Assembly: GCF_000209165.1 (NCBI RefSeq)
Contig: NC_009068.1
Span: 682,001 to 746,000, forward strand
DNA from: Scheffersomyces stipitis CBS 6054
Lineage: Eukaryota > Ascomycota > Pichiomycetes > Serinales > Debaryomycetaceae
Reading direction: 5' to 3'
DNA length: 64,000 bases
Part shown: positions 21,464-31,295 of the stretch, piece after piece
Numbering within the stretch: position 1 is the stretch's first letter
Layout of the letters: each line of letters starts with the position of its first letter
The notes under the pieces: generated by a model
Databases searched by the model: none
What the model saw: only the letters and a program-made list of their open reading frames with translations
Told to the model about the DNA's origin: nothing
Made by a program: the position numbers and the translations under genes

Positions 21464-22767
21464 TTACAAACCTTGTTGGGTTCTTCTTCTGTCTCTTTCT
21501 TCAGAAATAGACAACTTGATACCCTTACCCTTTGGCAAGGAAACCCATGGCTTACCGGCTTCAGTACCGATGACGAAAACGTTGGCCAATCTGGTGACGA
21601 AAGTGTTGTCAAGAGAGTCCTTGATGTGGACCAAGTCGAAACCACCTTCGTGCTTTTCTCTGTGCACAATGACACCAACTCTACCCAAGTTACGACCACC
21701 GGTAACCATGACCAATCTACCAGTGTCAAACTTGATGAAGTCAGTGATCTTACCGGTAGCCAAATCGATCTTGACGGTGTCATTGGCTCTGATCAATGGG
21801 TCTGGGTATCTGAGAGTTCTACCGTCGTGGGTGACAACGTATGGAACACCTCTCTTACCCAATTGGACCTTCTTGACCTTACCCAACTTGTAAGAAGCTT
21901 CTTCAGCAGTGATTCTGTGGACAGCGAATCTACCCTTGACATCATAGACCAATCTGAAGTGCTCGTTGGTGGCTTCCAATGAAATAACGTCCATGAAACC
22001 GGCTGGGAAAGTCGAGTCGGTTCTGACCTTACCGTCAACCTTGACATGTTGTTGCATCAAGATAGCCTTGACTTCTCTACCGTTTAAAGCGTACTTAAGT
22101 CTGTTTCTCAAGAAAACAACCAATGGCAAAGATTCTCTCAACTTGTGTGGACCAGCAGATGGTCTTGGAGCGTAAGTTCCGGACAATTTGTCCAACATCC
22201 AGTGGGATGGAGCTGCTAATCTCTTCAAATGCTTCTTTCTGAGAAAATGTTAGTACTACTGAATTCGAACTACGAATACGATTACATAGAGAGAGACAGA
22301 GAAAATGTAGCTTTGAAGTGAAAATACATCGAGTAAATACTGACGTTCTGGCCCGAGCAGGGGTTACTACGACTGAAAATTAGATATAACAAAACAATAC
22401 AATACCGTGAAAATTCAAAATATAAATGGAAAAAATGACAAAATGGACCCAAAAGAGACTTATTTCGACATTAATTCCACAATAAATTTACCAGTTCACG
22501 TTACTGTAGTACAGTTCCGTATAACAAACGTTCGCACCAGAACATCAGCACACTCAACGAGATTATCACGACAAGGCTCCCATCCAAGTCCTTTATACCT
22601 TCCAAGGAAGATAAAGACTGGTGGCCGTTATGAATCGAATGTCGATTCCGGCATTTTCTGCTTTTCCAGACATCACGTTGTAAACGCTCGTCGTACTTCG
22701 CTAGACTGTCCTTTCTATTATCGTATACTTGAGTATAAGATAACTAGACATACGGGCCTCTTGCCAT
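21464..22767 (-). CDS. RPS4: 40S ribosomal protein eS4, spliced
   Basis: Two exons give 262 aa, as for yeast Rps4. Exon 1 is 22767-22754 (ATGGCAAGAGGCCC, giving MARGP), and exon 2 is 22238-21464. The junction completes a Pro codon and continues [20 protein letters not shown], the conserved eS4 N-terminus. The S4-like RNA-binding region ([14 protein letters not shown]), the central eS4 domain and the KOW-like segment ([18 protein letters not shown]) follow. An intron right after the first few codons is typical of yeast ribosomal protein genes. The open frame alone, without exon 1, would miss the true start. Strong codon bias fits very high expression. Confidence 0.97.
22239..22753 (-). other. 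RPS4 spliceosomal intron (515 nt, phase 2)
   Basis: The donor GTATGT is at 22753-22748. The branch site TACTAAC is at 22255-22249. The acceptor CAG ends at 22239, only about 10 nt past the branch site. All three match the budding-yeast consensus and restore the reading frame. A 130-codon plus-strand frame across the intron is antisense and not considered coding. No clear C/D or H/ACA snoRNA was found by eye. Confidence 0.95.
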
Positions 22768-23959
22768 TTTGGATATTCTGTTTAATGTGTGATAGTTAGA
22801 AGAAAAAGAGAAGTGAAAAGTTTACCAAGAACGAAAAAATTTATAGTAGAGAGAAGTGAAAAATTTGAGCAAGTGCGGTCATGTGATTTGGACCAAATGA
22901 AATGTTTCGTTTTTTTCTAGTCACGAGATTGGTGCACTATTCTAGGGCTCGCGCCCTTTCCGCATGACTTTGCGTCATAGGTGCGATAAGAAACGTCTCC
23001 TCTACTGATTAAGCAGGGAAGAGGGGAACGAGTTAAAGTAAGGGTTGGTTGTGAAAAATCTCCAATCTCTGAAATGTGGGGAAACATTCAGGTCAATTTT
23101 TTTCATGATAATCTATGAATAATACTTCTGGAAGTAGAAGTGCTCCACTTTTACAATTGTTGAAAGTTCCCCTTTAATGATGTCATGCCCTGATTCACAG
23201 AAGATATGAAGGTTCTCCTCAGCTTAGCGAGAAGATTTTTTGACATTGCAAAAGTTGGAGAGAACAGAGGAGAACCAAAAGTATTCTCCACACTTGGATT
23301 GATCTGAGGAATAATGTAGCGAAGGTGGAGATGGAAGTTTTGGAGTGACATCGATTTAGACTCCGATCGACGGAAGTGGAACCGCCGTGATCGGAGCGAT
23401 ATGAAGTTAGGAGTGTAGTCTAGGACATGTTTTAGTGTAGTGGTGCACTGGTGGAAAATTACTGAGAAATAGGGGGAGCAGGGAGAGGCTGGCGAAGATT
23501 TAGGGAGAGTAGGGGGCATACAGTGAACATATAGCGCTTACAGCGACCATATAGCGAGCACTCTTCCACGCTACGGAGGCACTTCTCTGGAGCTCTCTAT
23601 GTCTTGTGATTGTAATCAGCAACTGATCAATTGAATCTTAAGAATCTCTACTCCATGCATAAATTTTTCTAATTTTGTATTGTTTTGCTACTTTTTATAT
23701 ACTATTCCAACAAGATCTCTCTAATGCCAACGCCATATCCCTGTGAACCCAACGGAGCCTGCCGTTGTCACAACCCTTGTAAACCTATAATGCTATTGCC
23801 TGAGCAGCGGTGTCTAGGATGTCATCCTTTCTCTGATATTGAATGAAACAATTTCACGAAAGTACCTCCTCGAGAGCTTTTTATCAGAATCAGCTTTTTT
23901 TTGCTTTTTTTATGCTTAAATTAACGTTCATAATGTGAAGCTTGTAGCTGTAGTGTAAT
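22768..23959. other. RPS4 upstream region / CIA30 3' flank
   Basis: This 1.2-kb gap contains the RPS4 promoter. An atgac-N5-gtcat inverted repeat lies at 22964-22978 next to a G+C-rich block. An agggtt element (from 23041) resembles the core of Tbf1 sites known at ribosomal protein promoters in CTG-clade yeasts (inference). A strong hairpin lies at 23361-23396. A 122-codon minus frame (23151-23519) has no family and is left out. Confidence 0.5.
23361..23396. repeat. 12-bp stem inverted repeat with CCG/CGG ends
   Basis: ctccgatc (23361-23368) pairs with gatcggag (23389-23396). After one bulged G, acgg (23370-23373) pairs with ccgt (23385-23388), leaving an 11-nt loop. It could be a regulator site with paired CGG triplets or an RNA hairpin. 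Confidence 0.7.
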
Positions 23960-24748
23960 TTAGAAAACGGTGTTCTTTGGGTCTTCAAATTTACCAGAGT
24001 TAATGGCAGCACCGTGGATTGGGATTTCCTGGCCATCAACATCGATTCCGCCGTTTTCGAACGATTGAGTCTTTTCCGATCTCGACTTCTTGGTTTCCTT
24101 GGCTACTTCTGTTCCGGCCATTACTTTAATCCAGTCGACCTTCAAGGAGTATGGACCATATTGTTTGTCCAATAAACCAATGCCAACTGTCTTGACTTCC
24201 GACTTGTTGATCTCACTTCCATCCTGAATCACACCCCAATTAGTCATGACAAAGTCGTTGAGTGGAATCACCACGGTTTCCCATTCACCAGGATGGTTGA
24301 GGAACAAACGGTGCTGGAACAAGTCAGTCACCAAAGGTGTGTTGGTCTGAATGTTGACCAAGTACTTTCTTCTGTCGCCCTTGACTCTCAAGACCAACGA
24401 AGAGTAGTTGGACCAGTCCCAGTAGCTGTTTCCAGACAACCACGACTCCTTCTGGTCCTTTGTTCTAAACATGGCATAGCCAGATCTCGTGACTTCGGGG
24501 TTGTCCTTGGGCAAGTCCAACGACAAGTAGCCGTGGAAGTGGCCGACGTGTTCCTTGTCATCGAGCTCGAAGTGTACCGTAGAGTAGCCTCCCATCTCCT
24601 TGTCGGATCTGGTCATGACGTTGTTGAGCGATTCGTCGCCGTGCTGCTTGAAGTCAAGCACGGTGTGCATAGCCTTGACAACCTCTGCTGGCTTGGTGGC
24701 AAAAAGCCCCTTGAGCGACGAGTTCAAGCCGAGTGTTCTCAAAGACAT
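23960..24748 (-). CDS. Complex I intermediate-associated protein 30 family (NDUFAF1-like)
   Basis: The 262-aa product starts at the ATG at 24748; the open frame extends only to a TTG. The N-terminus (MSLRTLGLNSSLKGLF) suits mitochondrial import. The CIA30 domain covers about residues 35-215, with the typical beta-sandwich blocks SGYAMFRTKDQKESW, YSSLVLRVKGDRRKYLVNIQT, GEWETVVIPLNDFVMTNWG and VGIGLLDKQYGPYSLKVDWI. The family assists assembly of the membrane arm of NADH:ubiquinone oxidoreductase. Its presence fits a yeast with complex I. A lysine-rich C-terminal tail follows the domain. Confidence 0.92.
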   Translation of the reverse strand: MSLRTLGLNSSLKGLFATKPAEVVKAMHTVLDFKQHGDESLNNVMTRSDKEMGGYSTVHFELDDKEHVGHFHGYLSLDLPKDNPEVTRSGYAMFRTKDQKESWLSGNSYWDWSNYSSLVLRVKGDRRKYLVNIQTNTPLVTDLFQHRLFLNHPGEWETVVIPLNDFVMTNWGVIQDGSEINKSEVKTVGIGLLDKQYGPYSLKVDWIKVMAGTEVAKETKKSRSEKTQSFENGGIDVDGQEIPIHGAAINSGKFEDPKNTVF

Positions 24749-25044
24749 TTTATAATTGAGCAATAATAAGTAGCAAGTGGAAGACGACTATGTGTAATAG
24801 TAGATATGTGCTTCAGTCTGAAGAATACTAGTAGATGATATCTGTACAGTTATGGCTATAACAGTAGTGGGCCCAGAAACGTTATATCTGAGTTGTTGGA
24901 AGATTAGTATCCGAAATGCAATTGACGAGATTCAGTCAAAAAACCTAAAGTCTGGTACGACACGAAGAGGCAGATCTGAAGGTATTTATATGAATCTGAG
25001 ATGAAGTGAAAAAAATAGCCCGATTCAGTGTGCAGGAGCCACCC

Positions 25045-25069
25045 CTCCGAACCCCGTCCTTTTTCGGAG
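25045..25069. repeat. Inverted repeat ctccgaa-N11-ttcggag
   Basis: The 7-bp arms (25045-25051 and 25063-25069) are perfect reverse complements with an 11-nt spacer, about 300 bp upstream of the CIA30 ATG. It resembles the other CTCCG/CGGAG repeats in this window. Confidence 0.75.
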
Positions 25070-25492
25070 TGTGCTTGGCCTGGGTGCAGGAGCCGATGAT
25101 TGTACTATGGCTGCTCCGATACCGATAGGGTGCGTTTTGTGACTCCACGAAAGTGGAGAGATAAAGTTAGGGAGGGTTAGCCAGTTTAATTAATAATGCT
25201 AGGGGCCAGGCCAGGGAACAGAAGAATAACCCCACTACTGAATGGCACACCCAGATGATGGCAGATTGTGCACTACTGGAACTCCAATCTTTAGGGGGAG
25301 CCACAGGGGACAGAATCATGAGAATCATGGAATCGCAGGCTGTTGTGGGGAGATTTGATGGCCACCCCTTAACAAATAGCGAAGTCTCCTGGAGCACGAA
25401 ATCCAGCAGGTTTGGCGAGATCATTCTCAGCAGAATTGTTAGTGAATCATCCTCCAACTGCGGTTTGTAGAGTCAGCCATACCCGGTGAAAG

Positions 25493-25605
25493 CGGTGGTC
25501 TACCACCGAACCCTGGGTTGTGGATGTTCCAGAAGAATCCGAGATTCCACAGTTAGAGAAGAGAAAATGCTCGCTCTACACTCTACACTGCCCTGCTAGA
25601 GGGCA
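25493..25605. repeat. Two short perfect hairpins
   Basis: cggtgg-tcta-ccaccg (25493-25508) and tgccct-gctag-agggca (25589-25605), with gaatc-cga-gattc (25535-25547) between them. Three perfect inverted repeats in about 110 bases suggest a structured transcript or protein-binding array. There is no match to known RNA families by eye. Confidence 0.6.
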
Positions 25606-27476
25606 CTACAATGGCAATTGCAACTAGATATTTCGGATTTCACCAAATCTACTTTTCTCTCTCTTCTATTTGCTTCTCTTTCTTTCTATAGTGGCACATT
25701 CCGTGGAAAAGTTCCAGATGGAGATGGTTCTGCTTCCCCACTCTCGATGTCTGTTGCCTGAAAAAGTATATCTATTGATCTGAATTTTAGTGTTATCGCA
25801 ACTGAAATTTTTCGCATTCACAATTCGGAGAGGGGTTATTTCGCCATAGTCTCAGCTCACCCTGGCTTCCTCATGGTGAACACCGCCCTGCTTCTGGGAC
25901 AAAGCTGATTGTGCTCTCTGATTTGTCTCTGCTGTTGCTTTGCAGTGTCTCGGTGAAAAACTCCCATTATTCTCCTCTCACTACTCTCGCTCTCCTCTCT
26001 TTTCAGATTCTCCTCTTCAGCCCTTTGGCCTGCTCAATCTGGAAATCTAACCCCACGATGTAGTTGTAGCCCAGTAGCCACGATGTCTCTAAAAATCACA
26101 TCACAACTCAGAGCTAGCAGCACTACAAGCACCACCAGACCTCCCACAAGGTGCCGCTGCCACGATGGCTGTGTGCCCACAATTGTACCCGGGCTGGTCT
26201 CGTAAACTCATCTTACCCCAGACTTCCTACCTGCTTCAACTCCGAGATACCAAGCAAAAATAATCGTTCAGAACCCTTCCGGTGGTAACGGAACTCGCAA
26301 ATCATTCTCAGATTCCGAAACCACGTCTTCACCCCAACTCCGAAACCTGGTTCCGATCTGTGGACGCCCCGACGCTTTGTTCCTATTGGCTGTGCTGCGG
26401 TGCTTGTCCTTCTCTGAGTTGGCAGAGTAGCCCGGGACGGATCGTCAAGGAATGCATGTAGCTCGCCGTAATCAGCGAAGACCAACTCCGATCTGCCAAG
26501 TTGTATGTGGAGGTTGTCCCACCGTCTGTCTGCTGGACTTGTACCTCCGGTAGTGGTGGATTTGTGCATTTGTCGTATTTCGTATCTCGTATAAGTAGTG
26601 GTGATATTTGCAAGACCAGACTGCGAAAGTGGTGATATCAGGTTCCACGATTTTACTAGCACAATAGTCGAATCACATTGTGAGCAGGACTTGATAGTAT
26701 GATAATTCAGACGAGCTGTGTAATGACTGGCACCAGTAGCCTCTGATTTTTCCCACGACGGATAGCATGATCTTCTCCAGTTTTCAGTGTGACTTTTGAG
26801 TATCTGACGATGTGAGCTGGTCTGGGTGGCTCTACTGTGGGGGTCATTTTTTGTACATCAGTAGATTCCAGGGCGACGTTCGACAGTGACAGTCGGCAGC
26901 TGTTGTCTGACTGGATTTGTATTTGCTCTTGTATGGCATCCGTATGCTTTTGCTAACTATCTAGCGCAATAGAGAAACTACTAGGCATCATGTGCAACCT
27001 TTCTAGAATTTGCACCAATTCAAGTTTAAATATTTCTACATCAAATTGTTTGTTCAACTCCACTATGTACTCACTGCTTTCTGTAAGTATGTCATGAATT
27101 TCATGTGGCGTACAATATTTCTCTGAACCCCTGGGAAACTTGTGGAATATTTGAGGTGCCAATACCCGGCACTATCGTGTGCCTCGAAAATGAAAAAAAC
27201 ACATGAATATCAAAACCCCAAATCTCCACTTTATGTCAGAAAGGCTGGGTAGAAAAAAGGACTAGACTCTGAATCAACATCGTCTTCCTCTTGATATTAC
27301 AAGTCCACTGTGAGTAATACATATCTCCAGTTACCATATTGTTGTAGACTCTTATCGTAATCTATACCAGAGACTAGAGCCACACCTTTGTTCTGCCAGC
27401 TATAATTTTTCAGAGTATCGATTAAGACCTTCTACTTGCCGAACAACTTCCTTGGTTCTCATTTTCTACACTCAAG

Positions 27477-28481
27477 ATGGCCAAAAACTTCTACAACCCC
27501 AACTCTGCTCCTTACTACGATCCAAAAACAGACCGTAGGGTGGTTTTCATCACAGGAGGAAATTCTGGTATCGGATGGTTCACCATTCTTCACTTATACT
27601 TGCACGGCTACGTTGTCTACATTGCAGGCAGAACCGAGTCTAAGGTGCTCACTGCTATTGATGAAATTAAACAAGAAGCCGAGAAAAGAACGACAGCTGC
27701 TGGCGATGAGGCTTTGAAAAGACCATTGGGTGAGCTCAGTTATCTCCACATTGACTTGTTGGATTTGTCTTCTGTGGATGAAGCTGCGAAACAGTTTGCC
27801 TCTAAGGAAAAGAAGTTGCACGTTCTCATCAACAATGCTGGACTTATGGGGGTTCCCTATGAATTGACAAAGGACAAGTACGAGGTTCAGTATCAGGTCA
27901 ACTACGTTAGTCACTTCTTGTTGTCACTCAAGTTGTTGCCTCAATTACAAGCTGTGGTCGATGAAGGTAAGGTCCAACCTCGTGTGGTAACTCTTGCTTC
28001 TGTGGGCCACAACTTTGCCTTCAAGCACTTTGCTCCTTCTGACACTATCAACAAGAACCCTAATGTCATCTACACATGGGTCAGATACGGTCAAGCTAAA
28101 ACTGCCAACATTCAGTTTGCAAGTGAATTCGCAAAGAAGTACCCAGACATTTTGAGTGTTTCAGTACATCCTGGTATTATCTTGGGTACCGAGCTCTATA
28201 ACTATTGGAAGAAGTTGCCTGTTATTGGCTGGATTTTCAAGGGAAGCTCTTGGTTCTTGGACAAATCCATTGGTGTATCCAACGAAGAGGGAGCTACTGC
28301 TTCGCTTAAATTGGCTATGGACCCATCTGTCACTGCTGCTGAAGACAACGGCAAATACTACTCTACAGGAGGTGTTGAAGATACTGCCAGCAAGATTGCC
28401 AGAGACCCAGAATTTGCTAAACTCACCTGGGACTGGAATCTCGAACAATTGAACGAGAGAGGATTCCATCTCAAGGGCTAG
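27477..28481 (+). CDS. ENV9: Short-chain dehydrogenase/reductase, Env9-like
   Basis: The 334-aa SDR has the NAD(P) motif GGNSGIG (about residues 27-33), an NNAG motif, the catalytic Ser in TLASVGH, and the catalytic pair YGQAK (YxxxK). It begins with PYYDPKTDRRVVFITGG and GWFTILHLYLHGYVVYIAGR. It ends with GVSNEEGATASLKLAMDP, DNGKYYSTGG and W-x-W-(x)n-ERGF. This pattern matches S. cerevisiae Env9 (about 330 aa), a lipid-droplet oxidoreductase linked to vacuole and lipid-droplet morphology. Two hydrophobic stretches (IGWFTILHLYLHGYVVYI and the KLPVIGWIF region) could anchor it to membranes. The natural substrate is not established. Confidence 0.85.
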   Translation: MAKNFYNPNSAPYYDPKTDRRVVFITGGNSGIGWFTILHLYLHGYVVYIAGRTESKVLTAIDEIKQEAEKRTTAAGDEALKRPLGELSYLHIDLLDLSSVDEAAKQFASKEKKLHVLINNAGLMGVPYELTKDKYEVQYQVNYVSHFLLSLKLLPQLQAVVDEGKVQPRVVTLASVGHNFAFKHFAPSDTINKNPNVIYTWVRYGQAKTANIQFASEFAKKYPDILSVSVHPGIILGTELYNYWKKLPVIGWIFKGSSWFLDKSIGVSNEEGATASLKLAMDPSVTAAEDNGKYYSTGGVEDTASKIARDPEFAKLTWDWNLEQLNERGFHLKG

Positions 28482-29574
28482 ACTACACTTTAGGCTATGC
28501 TACGGACTGAACTATTCTATGGACCTAACTCAGGGCTATGTTCTAAAGTATTTCTAAAGTATATTTATTATTTTCCGCTTCTACAGACGCTTCTACAGAC
28601 GCTTCATTAGATCTTACTGTTATTTAGACTATGTTTTTAACAATCTTGGACATGATTTACAAGTAGGGCTTGGAGTTTCAGACCAATTCTAGAACTTGTA
28701 GATAGAGTTACATAAGAAGACATACGAGTGCATAAACATGAACAACACTGAAGTGCTATCTCTTAGAAGGCAGATGCAGAACGTAAATTCAGATATCTCG
28801 TAATTCATCGAGTAAAATTCATTTTCAAGTCTATTTCTAAATGGATCCTACGGCAGAGAACAAAAAGATCAAGAATGCAGATATGGATTCTCATACAAAC
28901 GGACACGTAAACACCAGTAGACTATCTTGCATATCTCCACTTGACAGTACATCATTCACTTCGTAACACGGAGTAATGAGCCACTTCACTGAAATTATCG
29001 CACACCAGTAGAGTCCGTGCTGTTCAATAGAATGTGGATCCGAGGCTGGTGAAGAGAGCCTTCAGAATCCTGATTTTAGTCAATTTCAGTAAAACTCTTC
29101 AGAAAACTAATAGCCAGTCTTACAGATGCTAGTACTAATTATCATTTGACATTCTCTACACAACAGTATTTTCTCTTCTATAAACCTCCCAATCTATTGT
29201 TAACATTCTTAGCCTGAATATACGAGATACCACATTTCTAACGGTTCCAACCAGACACAAATTGGCAACCCGTGAGGAAGCCAGAACATGCGAAAAAAAG
29301 ACAGACTCCAGAATAGTCACCTCGAGCCTTTCTGCTCTGTACGAATTCCTCCAGCTCCAGTCGCTTTCCCTTCATCAACTTTCCTACCCCATAAACCGGC
29401 TCTTATCCCCAGACTTAACTATGGCATCATGCGCCAGTCACCTGCTATCGGAGCTCCTGCAGATAGCACAAAGCCATACATGACTTCTTATCAGACGCTT
29501 CAAAAATTAGCCCTAATCTTTCCGTCTTCTTTTCCAATTACACTGTCAGAGGCTGTATTGAATTGCTAGCGAAA
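28482..29574. other. Intergenic, ENV9 to REEP-like gene
   Basis: 1.1 kb without a supported gene. It contains a 12-bp tandem repeat (28576-28605). Two overlapping short plus frames (29262-29569) lie just upstream of the next gene and lack family resemblance. Confidence 0.5.
28576..28605. repeat. 12-bp tandem repeat, 2.5 copies
   Basis: The unit cgcttctacaga is repeated exactly just after the ENV9 stop codon, in the likely 3' untranslated or terminator region. Confidence 0.85.
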
Positions 29575-30945
29575 ATGGGTCTCTTGTCAATCTTGACGTA
29601 AGTATAGCTGTTGAAGACAAATCGCAAAAATAAATGGATGGGGCGAGAGCGAGATTTGCCATCTGGATCAGTACAATAGTTCACAAAGAAGACCTAGAAG
29701 AAAGATAAAGAGAAAAGACTATTCATGTAAGACCGCACCTTCACGAATAAATGCAGCATCCACACATTATCGGACAATAAGGAATAGCATCATGGATCCT
29801 ATTGATATGTAATTGTGTACTGTATCATTTACCATTGATAAGGATAAGAATCTGTGCGCTCTTCCTCCCGATGAAGCACACGTAGTCGATATCAATTCCC
29901 TAGTCTTTACCGAGAGAAAGATTTCACAATAGATTTCACAATAAGGTATTCACAATATCAACAGCTCAATACAAATGATAGAGAGAGAAGGATTACTCTT
30001 GTTATTAAATCTCAATTGCATAAGCTTGTTCTCTTTCATTACTAGTCTGATTTCACGACTGTTCATCCATTCTAAACACATACTAACCTCCGCAGCACTA
30101 TTGTCTCTACAGTATACCCTGTTCTTGCCTCCTACAGGGCCATTGAAAGCTACACAAAGTATGTCACGATTGTTGATTCGGGAAAAATCAAGGTCGGTGG
30201 CATATCTGTTCCATTCAGTTTGCTTTTGAAGAAAGAGGGTGCTCCCTCGGATGCTTTCAACGAAGCTGCCTTGCAGTTCCATTTGCTTTCTATCCAGAAA
30301 TGGTTCATATACTGGATTGTTTTGGCTGTCTCTCAGCTAGTGGAAACTTTATTGTTCTTGAAACACTTGGTTCCTCTCTATTCAGTCTTCAAACTCCTTT
30401 TCACCGTGTGGTTGGTTCTTCCCTTATTTCTTTCCATTTCGGCACTGCTTGAGGCTCAGGCTGATGCATCTAAAACGTTTGACAACACTGAAGACTGGAT
30501 TAATTTCACCAAATCTGGTGCCGGCTTGATCTACTTTTCATATATAAAACCTTGGATCGAAGGAAATTTTGACAATCTCGAGAATCTCAATCTCAACTTC
30601 TCTTCGTTGACGTCTTTGTTCGGCTTGGTGTCAAGATTTGGCTCTGTTGCCATGCTTAGAGAAGCCGACAACAGCAATGCGGACTTGTCGCGTGGTCCTG
30701 AAGCAACAGAATACTCCAACAATGTATTGGATAGTTCGTACGTAATGGTCATGAACATCAGAAACAGATTTGGCTACGGAAAGGAAGAGGACAAAGACGA
30801 CAAGGGTACCTCTACTTCGACCACAGAAGTTTTTGACGAGATAGTGAATGCAGCCAGCGACAGATTGACTCAGAGAAAAACTTCCGGGAGCACTGCCGAT
30901 GGATCCAGCCCCTCAACTAAGTCGAAGAGCGGCTGGCTCTGGTAA
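29575..30945 (+). CDS. REEP / TB2-DP1-HVA22 family membrane protein, spliced
   Basis: Two exons: 29575-29597 (MGLLSILT, last codon split) and 30138-30945, giving 276 aa. Without the first exon the frame would lack its proper start. The TB2/DP1/HVA22 domain spans about residues 65-160. Its conserved blocks are QKWFIYWIVLAVSQLVETLL, VPLYSVFKLLFTVWLVLPLF and YFSYIKPWI, comparable to Yop1 helices. Such proteins form hairpins in ER tubules and shape membrane. Unlike Yop1 (about 180 aa) it has a long hydrophilic Ser/Thr/Asp/Lys-rich tail, so it is probably a distinct REEP paralogue rather than YOP1 itself. It is convergent with MRP20. Confidence 0.87.
29598..30137 (+). other. Spliceosomal intron of the REEP-like gene (540 nt, phase 2)
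   Basis: The donor GTAAGT is at 29598, the branch site TACTAAC at 30081-30087 and the acceptor CAG at 30135-30137. Joining the exons keeps the frame and gives a continuous N-terminus (MGLLSILTAIESYTKYVTIV). The intron contains a 12-bp tandem repeat (agatttcacaat, 29919-29942). An 84-codon frame inside it is not considered coding. Confidence 0.9.
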
Positions 30946-31295
30946 ATGGATTATTTTCTTAGAGATTTTCAAGTATTTTAATGTTTATGCTTTATTCTGG
31001 TTTGTGAGGTTTTAATGGTTTCTTGCGGTTGTTGAGTTCTGTTTCTTTTTTACTATATATTTATTAAGATATTAGTGTCTTTTGTATGATAAGCTAATAA
31101 ATGTTAATGATAAATTAACTGTTGTAAGTTTATTGTATATACATGATGGGGATGACTATGTAGGTATGTTCTATAGATATCATTTCAGATGAAGTTCACA
31201 AGAACAACGACAATCAAATTATGACAAAGCTCATGGGATAACACCAATGGATAAGATCAGATTAGCCTTGGTATGATTTAAGATTAGTAGTTGTG
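30946..31295. other. Intergenic between convergent REEP-like gene and MRP20
   Basis: 350 bp of AT-rich DNA with T-rich tracts, presumably holding both 3' ends. Nothing else is seen. Confidence 0.6.

Larger units (their letters stand above)
24749..27476. other. 2.7-kb G+C-rich gap with hairpins between divergent CIA30 and ENV9 genes
   Basis: No supported coding gene. From about 25.0 to 26.9 kb the sequence is visibly richer in G+C than other intergenic DNA here. Hairpins are at 25045-25069, 25493-25508 and 25589-25605. TCCGA elements recur at about 26241, 26313, 26340, 26352 and 26488. The element gtgcaggagcc occurs twice (from 25030 and 25085). A 149-codon minus frame (26213-26662) begins with GTG and shows no family. 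Confidence 0.5.

Noticed and set aside
22500..22700. Candidate C/D snoRNA boxes in the RPS4 intron
   Set aside because: Only partial matches to C and D boxes were seen (last base of the C box wrong, spacing about 120 nt, no terminal stem).
22407..22799. 130-codon plus-strand frame
   Set aside because: It lies antisense across the RPS4 intron and first exon, whose splice signals are all present, and it has no family resemblance.
23151..23519. 122-codon minus frame in the RPS4 upstream region
   Set aside because: Low-complexity Ser/Pro/Arg composition, no domain, and it overlaps the hairpin at 23361-23396.
26213..26662. 149-codon minus frame in the G+C-rich gap
   Set aside because: It starts with GTG rather than ATG, has no known domain, and the G+C-rich composition lowers stop frequency.
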